Source of the DNA: Iningainema tapete BLCC-T55
GTDB taxonomy: Bacteria > Cyanobacteriota > Cyanobacteriia > Cyanobacteriales > Nostocaceae
DNA: 64,000 nt
Assembly (NCBI RefSeq): GCF_014698965.1
Contig: NZ_JACXAE010000107.1
Span: 1 to 64,000, forward strand
Direction of reading: 5' to 3'
The notes below the pieces were generated by a model. The model made no database searches, was not told where the DNA came from, and was given only the letters and a program-made list of their open reading frames with translations. Within the stretch, counting starts at the first letter, position 1, and each line of letters opens with the position of its first letter. Below are positions 62,470 to 64,000 of this stretch, one piece after another. The position numbers were made by a program, and so were the translations under genes.

Positions 62470-63183
62470 ATGCTAGTTCCTCTCACTCGAGCGAAATTTG
62501 AACAACTCATTCCCCTAATTGCTACTGGTCCACAGTACAAGTACTATTGGGGGAAGTTCGCAAATTTTTTGCAGCGACTATTAATTTCTGTAGTTGCTGC
62601 AACTGTTGTTTTACTTGTCAAAGTTATTTTACAACTTGATTTTGGTTTAGTATTTTTAGTAGGGTTAGTCGGCGCATTGTACTGGTTGTGGGGACCAGTA
62701 TTTTGGGCAAGTGTGCGTAACTCAAAGTGTCGGCGTTACAAGTACAGTGGCTTTTTCCGTGGGCGAGTGCTGGATTACTGGATTACAGAAGAGTTGATGG
62801 GTAAACAAGAAACCGTCAACAATAGAGGCGATTTAGTAATTGTCGAAAACCGGGAAAAACGAATTAATGTAGAAGTGGGTGACGAGAGCGAATTTACAGC
62901 TTTGTTACAAGCGCCACTGCGCGTTGCGCACAAAGCCATTGCTCGTGGTCAAATGGCAGAAATGGTGGTAATGTCAAATCGTTCAGATTTGAGTAGTATT
63001 GAAGAAATTACCGACATTTATATACCTAGCCGCGACTTGTGGATAAGTGATTACCCTTATTTAAATAGAGAATTTTTTACCGAAGTAAGTCAGCGCTTGC
63101 GTGAAAACAGACGGCAAAAACCTCGTAGGCGGAGAACCAGTAGAGGAGATGAGGAGTTTGTGAGTGAGGGGGAATACAAGTAA
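62470..63183 (+). CDS. Cyanobacterial two-TM protein of unknown function
   Basis: A 237-residue protein from ATG 62470 (MLVPLTRAKFEQLIPLIATG), in one transcript with dapB. Two membrane helices lie at about residues 35-55 and 60-78 (LLISVVAATVVLLVKVI, then FGLVFLVGLVGALYWLWG). The cytosolic remainder ends in a basic tail (RRQKPRRRRTSRGDEE). Homologues are often labelled phosphate ABC permease, which the sequence does not support. Confidence 0.78.
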   Translation: MLVPLTRAKFEQLIPLIATGPQYKYYWGKFANFLQRLLISVVAATVVLLVKVILQLDFGLVFLVGLVGALYWLWGPVFWASVRNSKCRRYKYSGFFRGRVLDYWITEELMGKQETVNNRGDLVIVENREKRINVEVGDESEFTALLQAPLRVAHKAIARGQMAEMVVMSNRSDLSSIEEITDIYIPSRDLWISDYPYLNREFFTEVSQRLRENRRQKPRRRRTSRGDEEFVSEGEYK

Positions 63184-63187
63184 AAAG

Positions 63188-63256
63188 AACCAAGTTAAAA
63201 GTAAAAAGAATAAATGCTCTTTCTTTTCACTTTTAACAATTCACTTTTAACTTGGA
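63188..63256. terminator. Inverted repeat between convergent genes
   Basis: CCAAGTTAAAAGTAAAAAG and TTCACTTTTAACTTGG are inverted around an AT-rich loop. It may end transcripts of both the dapB operon and cobH. Its A/T content makes it a weak terminator. Confidence 0.5.
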
Positions 63257-63264
63257 CTACTCCC

Positions 63265-63891
63265 CTACTTCTCGTTCCCATCTTGCCCAAAAGCTTGCCA
63301 AGCCAAATCTACTAACCCGCCAACAATCGCTGCTGCTACTACAGCGTTACCTTTACGGTTGTTAATTGTGATGTGGGGAATTAAAGAATCTTGCAAGCGT
63401 TCTTTAGCCGCATCCACTTCAATAAATCCTGGTGGCGTGGCTACAATCAAAGCAGGTCTAATTTCTTCAGCTTCAATTAAATCAACTAGTGCAGTGAGAG
63501 CAGTTTGTGCTTGACCCACTACAAATATACCCTCAGGATATCGTTTGGCTAGAGTTTCAATTCCCCAAGCTACACGAGTTTTTTCCTTTTGGGGTCGTGT
63601 GAGCGTGTCCATACTACAATAAACCGGGTTAGCAAAGGTATTTTGAATGTCGTAAGCAATACCTACTTGTACCAACGGAATATCCACTACAATAGTAGTG
63701 CGTGCTGCTAGAGCAGCAGCTGCAGCTTGTAAGGCACGCTCAGAAAAACTAATCAAAGTTTTATACTCAAAGTCAGCAGTAGCATAAATCACCCGCCGGA
63801 CAATTTCATACTCCGCAGGCGACAAGACATGATCGCCAATTTCACGATCAATTATTGCCAAACTTTGAGCATCCGTTACATGCCATTCCAT
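63265..63891 (-). CDS. Precorrin-8X methylmutase homologue with altered active site
   Basis: A 208-residue CobH/CbiC family protein. Family features include RRVIYATADFEYKTLI, DIPLVQVGIA and IVATPPGFIEVDAAKERL. In CobH and CbiC the segment reads IH-x-T/C, and that His is the proton-transfer residue that moves the methyl from C11 to C12. Here it is Tyr (Y36). It may be a cyanobacterial paralogue with another role, or an enzyme working differently. No other cobalamin gene lies in the window. The start codon is ATG. Confidence 0.8.
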   Translation of the reverse strand: MEWHVTDAQSLAIIDREIGDHVLSPAEYEIVRRVIYATADFEYKTLISFSERALQAAAAALAARTTIVVDIPLVQVGIAYDIQNTFANPVYCSMDTLTRPQKEKTRVAWGIETLAKRYPEGIFVVGQAQTALTALVDLIEAEEIRPALIVATPPGFIEVDAAKERLQDSLIPHITINNRKGNAVVAAAIVGGLVDLAWQAFGQDGNEK

Positions 63892-64000
63892 AAGTCCGCC
63901 TGCTGTGAGCCAATAGCTAAAAGCTTATCAGCTTTCATGATCAAGAACTCAGAACGAGAAGAGAAACACTGCGTTCTGAGTTCAAGTGTGCTGCTTTGTG

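Noticed and set aside
62202-62540. A 112-codon minus-strand frame across the dapB end
   Set aside because: Antisense to two supported genes, with no ribosome site or conserved pattern.

Overview
The window is chromosomal DNA of a cyanobacterium, most likely a filamentous, Nostocales-like one. The signs are many GCGATCGC (HIP1) octamers, cyanobacteria-restricted families (DUF1825, DUF1816, DUF3143, Ycf51), a cobalamin-pathway methylmutase homologue, two-partner-secretion and RTX proteins, and several families of GC-rich palindromic repeats lying between and inside genes. The species cannot be fixed from the sequence alone. No rRNA, tRNA, CRISPR array or intact insertion sequence was recognised.

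Layout. 0-5.4 kb: a broken ParDE-type toxin-antitoxin locus, then a type I restriction subunit (hsdR) coupled to a YgjP-type metalloprotease, with hsdM and hsdS not in view. 5.9-15.6 kb: mostly housekeeping (pyrF, tyrS, a class A penicillin-binding protein, lepB, an S9 peptidase) with small cyanobacterial proteins. 15.6-23.1 kb: a desaturase-like enzyme, then a tightly overlapping five-gene minus-strand operon of an Hsp70, a zinc-ribbon/LysM membrane protein, a large helical-repeat protein, a degenerate J-domain protein and a GrpE homologue. 23.4-28.4 kb: surface and accessory genes (fasciclin, DUF433 antitoxin with a truncated toxin, RTX repeats, TpsA-like exoprotein). 28.4-41.3 kb: core genes (clpC, rimI, lysA-cdaA-uppS, a second J/DnaJ/DnaK cluster, an M28 peptidase, a bestrophin-like channel).

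41.4-46 kb: a TetR/COQ4-like divergent pair, a retropepsin-like protease pair, a GH19/LysM hydrolase, a HigBA locus with a readable promoter and operator, and a DUF2945/DUF3140 pair. 46-58.5 kb: oxidoreductase, YaaW-like and O-antigen-ligase-like proteins, Ycf51, an iron-type dehydrogenase, an aminotransferase, an acyltransferase, secreted small proteins, an orphan response regulator, hisG and dnaG. 58.6-61.4 kb: an accessory island with an amidase fragment, HicBA, a secreted RNase A-like toxin with a CdiI-like immunity protein, and a surface protein with five 31-residue repeats and a Bacteroidetes-like tail. 61.6-64 kb: dapB, a membrane protein and a precorrin-8X methylmutase homologue lacking the expected catalytic histidine.

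Two themes stand out. Intergenic palindromic repeats have entered or capped reading frames without breaking them at several places (hsdR, a secreted protein's signal peptide, a J-protein C-terminus, an O-antigen-ligase C-terminus and loop, a hypothetical protein tail). The window also holds toxin/antitoxin or toxin/immunity loci in various states of repair. The best candidates for little-described biology are the five-gene Hsp70 operon and the free-standing secreted RNase A-like toxin/immunity pair.
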